From assembly GCA_955652845.1 (NCBI GenBank), contig CATPBY010000507.1:1-15462 (forward strand): DNA of 15,462 nt. The letters are read 5' to 3'. The notes beneath the pieces are model-generated. The model was not told the origin of the DNA. It searched no databases and saw only the letters and a list, made by a program, of their open reading frames with translations. Shown here in pieces: positions 6,389 through 12,423 of this stretch (position 1 is the first letter of the stretch; each line of letters starts with the position of its first letter). The translations under genes and the position numbers were made by a program. Source of the DNA: an uncultured Terriglobales bacterium. GTDB taxonomy: Bacteria > Acidobacteriota > Terriglobia > Terriglobales > Acidobacteriaceae.

Positions 6389-7018
6389 ATGGCAAAAGAA
6401 AAAGAGAAGAAAGACAAATCCGGCGAGAAGCAGCAGGAGTCAAAGGCCCCGGCAGTGGCGCGCCACAGCGCCAAGGAGACGCCTCGCCTGAAGGCCCGCT
6501 TCAACGCCGAAGTGGCGCCCGCCCTGATGAAGGAATTCGAGCTGAAGAATCCCATGGCCGTGCCGCATCTGCACAAGATTGTGGTCAATATGGGTGTGGG
6601 CGAAGCTACCCAGAACGCCAAAGTCCTCGATCCGGCGGTGAATGAGCTTGGCCAGATCACCGGCCAGAAGCCGGTCGTAACCCGGGCGAAGAAATCGATT
6701 GCGGCGTTCAAAGTGCGCGAAGGCCAGCCCATCGGGGCCATGGTCACCCTGCGCGGCGACCGCATGTACGAATTCTTCGATCGTCTGGTGAATGTGGTGC
6801 TGGCCCGGGTGCGCGACTTCCGCGGAGTCTCCACCAAGTCGTTCGATGGCCGGGGAAATTACACCCTCGGCCTGCGCGATCAGCTGATTTTTCCCGAGAT
6901 CGATTACGCCAAGGTCGATAAGCTCAAGGGCATGAACATCACGATTGTCACCACGGCGCGTAACGACGATCAGGCGCGGGCGTTGCTCAAGCACATGGGG
7001 ATGCCGTTCCGGGCTTAG
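6389..7018 (+). CDS. rplE: 50S ribosomal protein L5 with charged N-terminal extension
   Basis: L5 carries 5S rRNA into the central protuberance and contacts P-site tRNA. The conserved body starts at about residue 33 (RLKARFNAEVAPALMKEF) and continues through KIVVNMGVGEA, GQKPVVTRAKKSIAAFKVREG, GNYTLGLRDQLIFPEI and the ending TTARNDDQARALLKHMGMPF. I prefer the ATG at 6389 (209 residues) to the in-frame ATG at 6371 (215). GGAG at 6376-6379 is 9 bases from 6389, while the GGGAGG before 6371 directly touches that codon. The first 32 residues are Lys/Glu-rich and absent from typical 180-residue L5. Confidence 0.97.
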   Translation: MAKEKEKKDKSGEKQQESKAPAVARHSAKETPRLKARFNAEVAPALMKEFELKNPMAVPHLHKIVVNMGVGEATQNAKVLDPAVNELGQITGQKPVVTRAKKSIAAFKVREGQPIGAMVTLRGDRMYEFFDRLVNVVLARVRDFRGVSTKSFDGRGNYTLGLRDQLIFPEIDYAKVDKLKGMNITIVTTARNDDQARALLKHMGMPFRA

Positions 7019-7032
7019 GGAACGCCGGCTAA

Positions 7033-7092
7033 GTCAGAATGTCAGAATGAAGGATCGAAAGCTGCACCAATAGCGGGGAGCTAGGAGCTACG
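7033..7092 (+). repeat. Octamer direct repeat and two heptads before rpsN
   Basis: GTCAGAAT occurs twice in tandem (7033-7040 and 7041-7048). Closer to rpsN, GGGAGCT (7076-7082) and AGGAGCT (7083-7089) are two heptads of the common family. They are followed by ACG and the TTG start at 7093. Here the second heptad doubles as a good Shine-Dalgarno site: GGAG at 7084-7087 is 5 bases from the start codon. Confidence 0.7.
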
Positions 7093-7314
7093 TTGACCAC
7101 AGCAAAACGAGTGAAGGACGCAAAGATCGAGAAGAAGTTTGACGACGCCAGAGGCAAAGGGCCGAAGCCCAAATTTTCTACGCGCCGCCATAACCGCTGC
7201 AAGCTGTGCGGACGGCCGCGGGCATACTTGCGCAAGTTTGGCTTGTGCCGCCTGTGCTTCCGCGGCCTGGCCTTGCGCGGAGAGATTCCGGGAGTTTCGA
7301 AGTCGTCCTGGTAG
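7093..7314 (+). CDS. rpsN: 30S ribosomal protein S14, zinc-binding (type Z), TTG start
   Basis: S14 sits in the 30S head next to S3 and S10. The zinc ribbon is complete: Cys36-x2-Cys39 and Cys52-x2-Cys55 (CKLCGRPRAYLRKFGLCRLC), followed by the family ending RGEIPGVSKSSW. The call uses the TTG at 7093 with GGAG at 7084-7087. No ATG is available in the expected place, so a rare start codon is likely. The protein is 73 residues against the usual 61 because of an extra basic N-terminus. It is also catalogued as rpsZ. The position between L5 and S8 is standard. Confidence 0.96.
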   Translation: MTTAKRVKDAKIEKKFDDARGKGPKPKFSTRRHNRCKLCGRPRAYLRKFGLCRLCFRGLALRGEIPGVSKSSW

Positions 7315-7328
7315 CGGGTTGTAAGAAC

Positions 7329-7346
7329 GCGGGCGAGGGCGCCCGC
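7329..7346 (+). repeat. GC hairpin in the rpsN-rpsH spacer
   Basis: GCGGGCG (7329-7335) and CGCCCGC (7340-7346) form a perfect 7-bp stem with loop AGGG. No U-tract follows, so it is not a standard terminator. The stem and its flank (GCCACACGGG) resemble dispersed intergenic repeats I associate with GC-rich soil bacteria; that similarity is from memory and unverified. Confidence 0.65.
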
Positions 7347-7364
7347 GCCACACGGGTCGTTGCG

Positions 7365-7389
7365 GGTTCTTCGGCCAGAACCGCCGAAG
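7365..7389 (+). promoter_or_regulatory. Two mutually exclusive hairpins upstream of rpsH
   Basis: GGTTCT (7365-7370) can pair with AGAACC (7377-7382). The overlapping CTTCGGC (7369-7375) can instead pair with GCCGAAG (7383-7389), a perfect 7-bp stem. The two stems share bases and cannot form together. They end 13 bases before the rpsH Shine-Dalgarno sequence (GAGGAG at 7403-7408). A switch is possible but is inference only; simple chance or a decayed repeat is the alternative. Confidence 0.4.
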
Positions 7390-7418
7390 CAAACGGGCGA
7401 CTGAGGAGAAGCAAAGCG

Positions 7419-7817
7419 ATGAGGTTGACCGATCCGGTCGCAGACATGTTGGCGCGAATCCGTAACGCGATTAGCGCCCGGCACCAGAAGGTGGATATCC
7501 CCGCTTCCAAGCTGAAGCTGGAGATTGCCCGCATCCTTAAAGAGGAGGGCTACGTCTCCAACTTCAAGGCCACGGAAGAGGACGGCCACAAGGTCCTGCG
7601 CATTTACTTGAAGTACGGCAACAATAACGAAGCAGCGATTTCCAAGGTGGAGCGCGTTTCCCGCCCGGGTTGCCGGGTGTATGTGCGGCGCACCGAAATT
7701 CCCCGCGTGCTCGGCGGCATGGGCATCAACATCCTGACCACCCCGCGCGGCGTGATGACCGGACGCCAGGCGCGCAGAGAAGGCTTAGGCGGCGAAGTGT
7801 TGTGCGAGATTTGGTAG
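7419..7817 (+). CDS. rpsH: 30S ribosomal protein S8
   Basis: S8 is a primary binder of the 16S central domain and in E. coli represses the spc operon. The start at 7419 is fixed by the family N-terminus (RLTDPVADMLARIRNA) and by GAGGAG at 7403-7408, 10 bases upstream; the reading frame is open further upstream but that part is spacer. The product is 132 residues, normal length. The conserved C-terminal segment includes GMGINILTTPRGVMTGRQARREGLGGEVLCEIW. Confidence 0.98.
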   Translation: MRLTDPVADMLARIRNAISARHQKVDIPASKLKLEIARILKEEGYVSNFKATEEDGHKVLRIYLKYGNNNEAAISKVERVSRPGCRVYVRRTEIPRVLGGMGINILTTPRGVMTGRQARREGLGGEVLCEIW

Positions 7818-7834
7818 GAAAGAAGCTCTTACCT

Positions 7835-7889
7835 ATTGGCCATCGGCCATTAGCTAAGAGCCAAAAGCTAGAGGCCAAGAGCTGATCTT
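7835..7889 (+). repeat. Inverted heptad array with GATCTT tail before rplF
   Basis: Three units in reverse orientation (ATTGGCC 7835-7841, ATCGGCC 7842-7848, ATTAGCT 7849-7855) are followed without a gap by four in forward orientation (AAGAGCC 7856, AAAAGCT 7863, AGAGGCC 7870, AAGAGCT 7877-7883). GATCTT (7884-7889) and the rplF ATG complete the element. It has the same layout as the rplB leader. No strong Shine-Dalgarno site is present; the final AAGAG is 8 bases from the start. Confidence 0.85.
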
Positions 7890-8429
7890 ATGTCACGAAT
7901 TGGAAGAAAGCCGATCCCGCTCCCCAAGGGAGTTACGGTAAAAATCGAAGGCAACGCGGTTGCCGTGCAAGGTCCCAAGGGCAAGCTGGACACGCAATTG
8001 CCCGGCGGCATCCGCATGGAGCAGCAGGACGGCAACCTGGTGGCGATCCGCGATAACGATTCCCAGGCCGCTGTTCATGGGCTGGCGCGTGCCCTGGTCA
8101 ACAATGCCGTCGAAGGCGTCACCAAAGGCTGGACGCGCGAACTGGAAATCGTTGGCATCGGCTATCGCGCCGAACTCAAGGCCAAAAGCACGGTCGTGTT
8201 CAGCCTGGGATACTCGCATCCCATCGAGTACCCGCTGCCTTCGGGCATCGAAGTGGCGGTTGATCCCAAGCAGACCAGGCTGACGGTGAGCGGCATTGAT
8301 CGCCAGAAAGTCGGACAGGTGGCCGCGGAAATGCGCAGCCTGCGCCCTCCCGACCCTTACAAGAACAAAGGCGTGCGTTATTCGGGCGAGCGTTTGAAGA
8401 AGAAAGTTGGAAAGACGGGAGCGAAATAG
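7890..8429 (+). CDS. rplF: 50S ribosomal protein L6
   Basis: L6 binds the sarcin-ricin region of 23S rRNA near the factor-binding site. The protein starts with the family signature SRIGRKPIPLPKGV. It has the two repeated alpha/beta domains, with GVTKGWTRELEIVGIGYRAEL at the junction, and ends RPPDPYKNKGVRYSGERLKKKVGK, the highly conserved C-terminal motif. At 179 residues it is normal in length. It is separated from rplR by a 117-bp spacer. Confidence 0.99.
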   Translation: MSRIGRKPIPLPKGVTVKIEGNAVAVQGPKGKLDTQLPGGIRMEQQDGNLVAIRDNDSQAAVHGLARALVNNAVEGVTKGWTRELEIVGIGYRAELKAKSTVVFSLGYSHPIEYPLPSGIEVAVDPKQTRLTVSGIDRQKVGQVAAEMRSLRPPDPYKNKGVRYSGERLKKKVGKTGAK

Positions 8430-8474
8430 CGGCGTTTGCCGGGCCTGAGAGAAGCGGGAGACCGCCGCCGCTGT

Positions 8475-8541
8475 CCTGAGCGCAGCGAGGGATCCCACGC
8501 TTGACCACCGGCCAGCGACCAGCGACGAGCGAACAAGGACT
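8475..8541 (+). repeat. Dispersed-type motif and AGCGACC heptads before rplR
   Basis: CCTGAGCGCAGCGAGGGATC (8475-8494) resembles a widespread intergenic motif often seen in bacterial genomes; this is from memory. Five 7-base units follow: ACCGGCC (8507), AGCGACC (8514), AGCGACG (8521), AGCGAAC (8528) and AAGGACT (8535-8541). The last contributes the AAGGA Shine-Dalgarno site of rplR (ATG at 8547). The unit differs from RAGAGCT but keeps the 7-base period. Nothing else in the 117-bp spacer looks coding. Confidence 0.65.
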
Positions 8542-8546
8542 AGAAC

Positions 8547-8915
8547 ATGCTGACACAGTCATCGAAAAATCAAAACCGGCGGCACGTTCACGAACGCATC
8601 CGCAAGAAGATTCTGGGCACCGCCGAGCGTCCGCGGCTGAACGTCTACCGTTCGCTCAATCATATTTATGTGCAGTTGATCGACGACCTCAAGGGCGAAA
8701 CCCTCATTTCTGCGCACTCGGCGGAAGGCGGAGAAAAGGGTCAGCGGCGAACTGGCGGAAACGTTGCTTCGGCCAAGACCGTGGGTAAGACCATCGCGGA
8801 ACGCGCCAAAGCTAAGGGAATTACCAAGGTTGTGTTCGATCGCGGCGGGTACATCTACCATGGCCGGGTCAAAGCCCTGGCCGATGCCGCCCGCGAAGCC
8901 GGATTGCAGTTTTAA
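8547..8915 (+). CDS. rplR: 50S ribosomal protein L18
   Basis: L18 binds 5S rRNA with L5 in the central protuberance. The basic N-terminus includes RRHVHERIRKKILGTAERPRL. The core has the motifs VYRSLNHIYVQLIDD, GGNVASAKTVGKTIAERAKAKGI and VVFDRGGYIYHGRVKALADAAREAGL, all family hallmarks. The 122-residue length is normal. AAGGA about 8 bases upstream supports the ATG. Confidence 0.98.
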   Translation: MLTQSSKNQNRRHVHERIRKKILGTAERPRLNVYRSLNHIYVQLIDDLKGETLISAHSAEGGEKGQRRTGGNVASAKTVGKTIAERAKAKGITKVVFDRGGYIYHGRVKALADAAREAGLQF

Positions 8916-8918
8916 AGG

Positions 8919-8982
8919 ATTGAGTAATTGTGGAATCGCGTAATTTGAGAATCGGGGTTTTTGCTTCTCAATTCCACAATTA
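8919..8982 (+). repeat. Octad array and long two-part hairpin before rpsE
   Basis: Five degenerate 8-base units can be read at 8919-8958 (ATTGAGTA, ATTGTGGA, ATCGCGTA, ATTTGAGA, ATCGGGGT). TAATTGTGGAAT (8925-8936) is a perfect 12-base reverse complement of ATTCCACAATTA (8971-8982), and TTGAGAA (8945-8951) of TTCTCAA (8965-8971). The result is a nested stem with a one-sided bulge (8937-8944) and a 13-base loop. It ends 6 bases before the GGGAG site of rpsE. It is AT-richer than the genes on either side. Confidence 0.8.
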
Positions 8983-8996
8983 CCAAACGGGAGAGC

Positions 8997-9506
8997 ATGC
9001 CAACAATCATTAAAAAGCTCGATGCGGGTTCGTACCAATTGAAGGATCAGGTGGTCGCCATCAACCGTGTTACCAAAGTTGTTAAGGGAGGCAAGAATCT
9101 TTCTTTCGCTGCCTTGGTTGTGGTCGGAGACCCCAGCGCCGCCGTTGTAGGGTACGGCTCAGGGAAGGCCAAGGAAGTTCCTCAGGCCATCCGCAAGGGA
9201 ATTGAATCGGCCAAGAAAAATCTGGTGAGGGTGAATCTTACTCAGACCAGTATTCCGCACACTGTGCTGGGGCGCTTCGGCTCGGGCATGGTGCTGCTCA
9301 AGCCCGCGGCGGAAGGCACTGGCGTAATCGCCGGTGGGGCGGTGCGCGCAGTCATGACTTCGGCCGGAGTACAGAATGTGCTGACCAAATCCATCGGCAC
9401 CACCAACCCGCACAACGTGGTCAAGGCAACGTTTGATGCGCTCAAGCGCCTGAAGAATCGCGAGGACGTGGCCGCCCTGCGCGGCAAAACCGTCCAGGAA
9501 CTGTAG
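8997..9506 (+). CDS. rpsE: 30S ribosomal protein S5
   Basis: S5 lies at the mRNA entry and at the 16S decoding-fidelity interface with S4. I chose the ATG at 8997 because GGGAG (8989-8993) precedes it; the longer frame from a TTG at 8961 would translate the hairpin arm. The 169-residue product has the dsRBD-like N-terminal domain (QVVAINRVTKVVKGGKNLSFAALVVVGD) and the C-terminal domain (HTVLGRFGSGMVLLKPAAEGTGVIAGGAVRAV, then TKSIGTTNPHNVVKATFDAL), with normal length. Confidence 0.98.
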   Translation: MPTIIKKLDAGSYQLKDQVVAINRVTKVVKGGKNLSFAALVVVGDPSAAVVGYGSGKAKEVPQAIRKGIESAKKNLVRVNLTQTSIPHTVLGRFGSGMVLLKPAAEGTGVIAGGAVRAVMTSAGVQNVLTKSIGTTNPHNVVKATFDALKRLKNREDVAALRGKTVQEL

Positions 9507-9512
9507 AGTAGC

Positions 9513-9530
9513 GCCGGCGGTCCCGCCGGC
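9513..9530 (+). repeat. GC-only hairpin in the rpsE-rpmD spacer
   Basis: GCCGGCGG (9513-9520) and CCGCCGGC (9523-9530) are perfect reverse complements separated by TC; in RNA the innermost pairs would open to make a loop. It fills almost half of the 42-bp spacer and has no U-tract. It resembles compact dispersed hairpins, like the one before rpsH. Confidence 0.7.
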
Positions 9531-9548
9531 CTGAACGTGAGGACTTTA

Positions 9549-9752
9549 ATGACGGCCAGGAAATCAGAGAAAGACGGCGGCAAGCTCCACTTGAAGTGGG
9601 TGCGCTCCGCCATTTGTGCCCCGGTTAAACAAAAGCGGGTTATTAAAGGCCTGGGATTTACCCGGCTGAACCAGATTGTCGAGCGCCCCGACACCGCCGC
9701 CATTCGCGGCATGGTGGCCAAGGTGCCGCACCTGGTGGAAATTGTGCAGTAG
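9549..9752 (+). CDS. rpmD: 50S ribosomal protein L30
   Basis: L30 is a small peripheral large-subunit protein of bacteria and archaea. The 67-residue product has the expected KLHLKWVRSAICAPVKQKRVIKGLGFTRLNQIVERPDT and the ending GMVAKVPHLVEI. I prefer the ATG at 9549, with TGAGG at 9538-9542 six bases upstream, over an in-frame GTG at 9537 that would add four residues. Position between S5 and L15 is the rule. The family is lost in some lineages, so its presence is informative. Confidence 0.96.
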   Translation: MTARKSEKDGGKLHLKWVRSAICAPVKQKRVIKGLGFTRLNQIVERPDTAAIRGMVAKVPHLVEIVQ

Positions 9753-9759
9753 CCGTCAC

Positions 9760-9779
9760 AGAAGCTGAAGGCTTATTTT
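9760..9779 (+). repeat. Two heptads with TATTTT tail before rplO
   Basis: AGAAGCT (9760-9766) and GAAGGCT (9767-9773) are followed by TATTTT (9774-9779) and the rplO ATG. This is a minimal version of the heptad-plus-tail leader seen at rplB and rplF. GAAGG may serve as a weak Shine-Dalgarno site. Confidence 0.6.
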
Positions 9780-10217
9780 ATGAATTTATCGAATCTGCGG
9801 GCGCCAAAAAAGGCAGCGGAAAATAAAAAGCGGGTGGGCCGCGGCATGGGTTCGGGCATGGGCAAGACATCCACGCGCGGACACAAGGGGCAACGCTCGC
9901 GAAGCGGTTCGCGCATGATGCGCGGCTTTGAAGGCGGCCAGATGCCGCTGCATCGCCGCATGCCCAAGCGCGGCTTCACCAACATTTTCCGCAAGGAATT
10001 CAACATCGTGAACCTGGAAAAGCTGGCGGAACTGGGTGAAGCCACCATCACCCCGGACGTGTTGCGCAAAGCGGGCGTGATCAAGACCAAACATCCGGTG
10101 AAAATTCTGGGCGATGGCGCGCTTTCCATCGCGCTCACCGTGCATGCGCACAAATTCTCCAAATCGGCCCAGGAAAAGATCACCAAGGCCGGCGGCAAAT
10201 TTGAGGTGTTGCAGTAA
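9780..10217 (+). CDS. rplO: 50S ribosomal protein L15
   Basis: L15 is a late-assembly protein whose long N-terminal extension threads between rRNA helices. The Gly/Arg-rich extension is visible (KKRVGRGMGSGMGKTSTRGHKGQRSRSG, then FEGGQMPLHRRMPKRGF), as is the globular C-terminal part (VNLEKLAELGEATITPDVL, ending KITKAGGKFEVLQ). The 145-residue length is normal. The stop TAA is directly followed by the secY ATG with no base between, indicating coupling. Confidence 0.99.
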   Translation: MNLSNLRAPKKAAENKKRVGRGMGSGMGKTSTRGHKGQRSRSGSRMMRGFEGGQMPLHRRMPKRGFTNIFRKEFNIVNLEKLAELGEATITPDVLRKAGVIKTKHPVKILGDGALSIALTVHAHKFSKSAQEKITKAGGKFEVLQ

Positions 10218-11603
10218 ATGTTCGAGAAACTGGCCAACGTTTTTCGTATTCCGGATCTGCGCCGACGTATCGGCTTTACCCTGGCGATGCTGGCGGTATA
10301 CCGCCTGGGCGGCCACATTCCCACGCCGGGGATCAATACCGACAAACTGGCGCAATATTTTGAGCAGAACCGCGGTTCTCTGCTTGGCTTCGTTGACCTG
10401 TTCAGCGGCGGTAATCTCCGGCGGCTGACGGTTTTCGCGTTGGGCATCATGCCCTACATCACAGCTTCCATTATTCTGCAACTTCTCACAGTGGTCTATG
10501 AGCCATTGGCCAAACTGCAGAAAGAAGGCGAGCTGGGACGCAAAAAGATCACCCAGTGGACCCGTTACCTCACCGTGATTCTCAGCTCCATCCAGTCGTT
10601 TGGCATTGCCCTGAGCCTGCAGAAGGGCGGCGATTTCGTTATTCACCCGGGCCCCGGTTTCATTATGATGACCATGCTGACCCTGACCACCGGCAGCGCC
10701 TTCATCATGTGGCTGGGCGAACAGATCACCGAACGCGGCGTGGGCAACGGCATGTCGTTGCTGATTTTTTCGGGCATTGTGGTGGGATTACCGCGCGGCG
10801 TCTTCGACCTCTACGATAAAGTCCACAACAACGCCTGGGGAGTGTTCACCGCGCCCGCCATGATTTTGCTGGTCGCCATGATGGTGCTGGTCGTCGCCTT
10901 CATCGTTTATGTAGAGCGCAGCGAGCGCCGCATTCCAGTGCAGTACGCCAAGCGCGTGGTCGGTCGCAAAGTGATGGGCGGCCAGTCCACGCACCTGCCA
11001 CTGCGGGTCAATGCCGGCGGCGTCATGCCGGTGATCTTCGCCTCATCAATTCTCACGCTGCCTCAGACCGCGTTGTACGCGCTGCACTCCAATCGCGTCA
11101 TCGGGCCGATTCTGGATGCGCTCAAGTGGGGTGAGCCGCTTTACACCTTCCTCTACGCAGTGGGCATCATTTTCTTCGCCTATTTTTACGTTTCGATTGT
11201 CTTCAATCCTAACGAAGTCGCAGACAACATGCGGAAGTATGGAGGATTTATTCCCGGCATCCGCCCCGGCAAGCGCACTGCGGACAACATCAACGAAATC
11301 CTTACCCGGATCACCCTGGTGGGCGCGCTCTATCTCATCATCATCTCTTTTATTCCGGAATGGATGATTGCCGGAATCCACTTGAACCATTTGCCGGGCG
11401 CCGTGGGTTCCTGGTTTGAGCATCTTCCGGCGTGGATGACCAATGGTTTGGGAGTGACATTTTATTTTGGCGGCACTTCGCTGCTGATCGTGGTGGGCGT
11501 CGCCATGGACACGGTCACGCAGATTGAAGCGCAATTGATCATGCGCCACTATGACGGATTCACCCCGCGCAGCGGACGCATACGAGGCCGCCGCACTTGG
11601 TAG
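10218..11603 (+). CDS. secY: Preprotein translocase subunit SecY
   Basis: SecY is the channel of the SecYEG translocon in the inner membrane and works with SecA and with ribosomes. Ten hydrophobic segments are visible. The first follows RIPDLRRRIGFTLAMLAVYRLG. The plug region is near residues 52-68 (GSLLGFVDLFSGGNLRRL) and is followed by GIMPYITASIILQLL. The conserved cytosolic loop before the ninth helix reads NPNEVADNMRKYGGFIPGIRPG. Between IPE (residue 381) and FYFGGTSLL (about 415) there are 33 residues where E. coli has 9, a longer periplasmic loop. Length is 461. GAGGTG at 10203-10208 inside rplO is the ribosome binding site. Confidence 0.99.
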   Translation: MFEKLANVFRIPDLRRRIGFTLAMLAVYRLGGHIPTPGINTDKLAQYFEQNRGSLLGFVDLFSGGNLRRLTVFALGIMPYITASIILQLLTVVYEPLAKLQKEGELGRKKITQWTRYLTVILSSIQSFGIALSLQKGGDFVIHPGPGFIMMTMLTLTTGSAFIMWLGEQITERGVGNGMSLLIFSGIVVGLPRGVFDLYDKVHNNAWGVFTAPAMILLVAMMVLVVAFIVYVERSERRIPVQYAKRVVGRKVMGGQSTHLPLRVNAGGVMPVIFASSILTLPQTALYALHSNRVIGPILDALKWGEPLYTFLYAVGIIFFAYFYVSIVFNPNEVADNMRKYGGFIPGIRPGKRTADNINEILTRITLVGALYLIIISFIPEWMIAGIHLNHLPGAVGSWFEHLPAWMTNGLGVTFYFGGTSLLIVVGVAMDTVTQIEAQLIMRHYDGFTPRSGRIRGRRTW

Positions 11604-11661
11604 TCATTGCAATCGGAGCTTGCCGTAGCGCTCGGCAGGAAATCATCGTCGAGCTGACCGG

Positions 11662-12420
11662 ATGAAACTGGAATCGGAAGGCTTGGGGGCCAGCTCGATG
11701 GCGAATGGCAGTTCGCGCGGTATCGGCCCCATCATTCTTCTGGGGTCGCCCGGCGCCGGCAAAGGCACGCAGGCCAAGCGCGTTTCCGAACGCTACGGTA
11801 TTCCGCAGATTTCGACCGGCGACTTGTTGCGGGATAACGTGCAACGGCAGACGCCGCTGGGTTTGCAGGCCAAAGATGTCATGGCACGCGGCGAACTGGT
11901 GCCGGACGAACTGATTTACGACATGGTCGCTCACCGTTTGCGCCAGGTGGATTGCGACCCGGGATTTGTTCTGGACGGATTTCCGCGTACCCCGGCCCAG
12001 GCCGGATGGCTCGATGAGTTTCTCGACAACGAGTTCTTTGACAGTCCCCAGCGCCCGGGAAGGTGCGCGCCGATTGTGGTACGCATCGACGTAGACTATA
12101 ATCAATTGTTACATCGGCTTACCGGACGTAGAACTTGTCTCGCCAGCGGGCACATCTATAACGTCTATTTGCAGCCGCCCCGTGTTCCTGACACCTGTGA
12201 TCTTGATGGTTCCAGGCTGGTCACCCGCGATGATGATCGCGATGATGTGATCCGGGAACGTCTGACCGCATACCAGGTCCAGACCAAACCGGTGGCGGAG
12301 TACTATGAGCGGCAAGGACGGCTGGTTTCGGTCAATGGAGACCTGCCGGTTGACGAAGTTACGGAGCTCATTCGGCTTGTAATCGAGGGACACCGCGCCG
12401 CCCGGGCCGACAGCTTCTGA
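11662..12420 (+). CDS. adk: Adenylate kinase
   Basis: Adk interconverts ATP + AMP and 2 ADP in the cytosol. The P-loop GSPGAGKGT is at residues 28-36, the AMP-binding region follows (ISTGDLLRDNV), then DGFPRT at 105-110 and a full-length LID domain. At the four LID ligand positions it has Cys159, Ser162, Cys179 and Asp182. Zinc-type enzymes have CxxC and CxxC/D, and E. coli has His/Ser/Asp/Thr, so this set is mixed. Length is 252 residues if the first ATG is used. The ATG at 11698 (240 residues) is a credible alternative, since the conserved core begins only 10 residues after it. It lies between secY and map, as in many bacteria. Confidence 0.97.
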   Translation: MKLESEGLGASSMANGSSRGIGPIILLGSPGAGKGTQAKRVSERYGIPQISTGDLLRDNVQRQTPLGLQAKDVMARGELVPDELIYDMVAHRLRQVDCDPGFVLDGFPRTPAQAGWLDEFLDNEFFDSPQRPGRCAPIVVRIDVDYNQLLHRLTGRRTCLASGHIYNVYLQPPRVPDTCDLDGSRLVTRDDDRDDVIRERLTAYQVQTKPVAEYYERQGRLVSVNGDLPVDEVTELIRLVIEGHRAARADSF

Positions 12421-12423
12421 AGC

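Noticed and set aside
5752..6837. A 361-codon open frame on the minus strand
   Set aside because: It lies opposite rplN, rplX and rplE, shows no recognisable domain, and reflects GC-rich codon bias of the real genes. Similar minus-strand frames at 475-1371, 3941-4921, 1948-2808 and 12109-13131 were rejected for the same reason.
7206..7418. Upstream extension of the rpsH frame
   Set aside because: The frame overlaps rpsN and the spacer hairpins. The S8 family start and the GAGGAG site both place the start at 7419.
8961..8996. Longer S5 start at a TTG
   Set aside because: It would translate the 3' arm of the hairpin, has no ribosome site and adds residues not expected for S5. GGGAG precedes the ATG at 8997.
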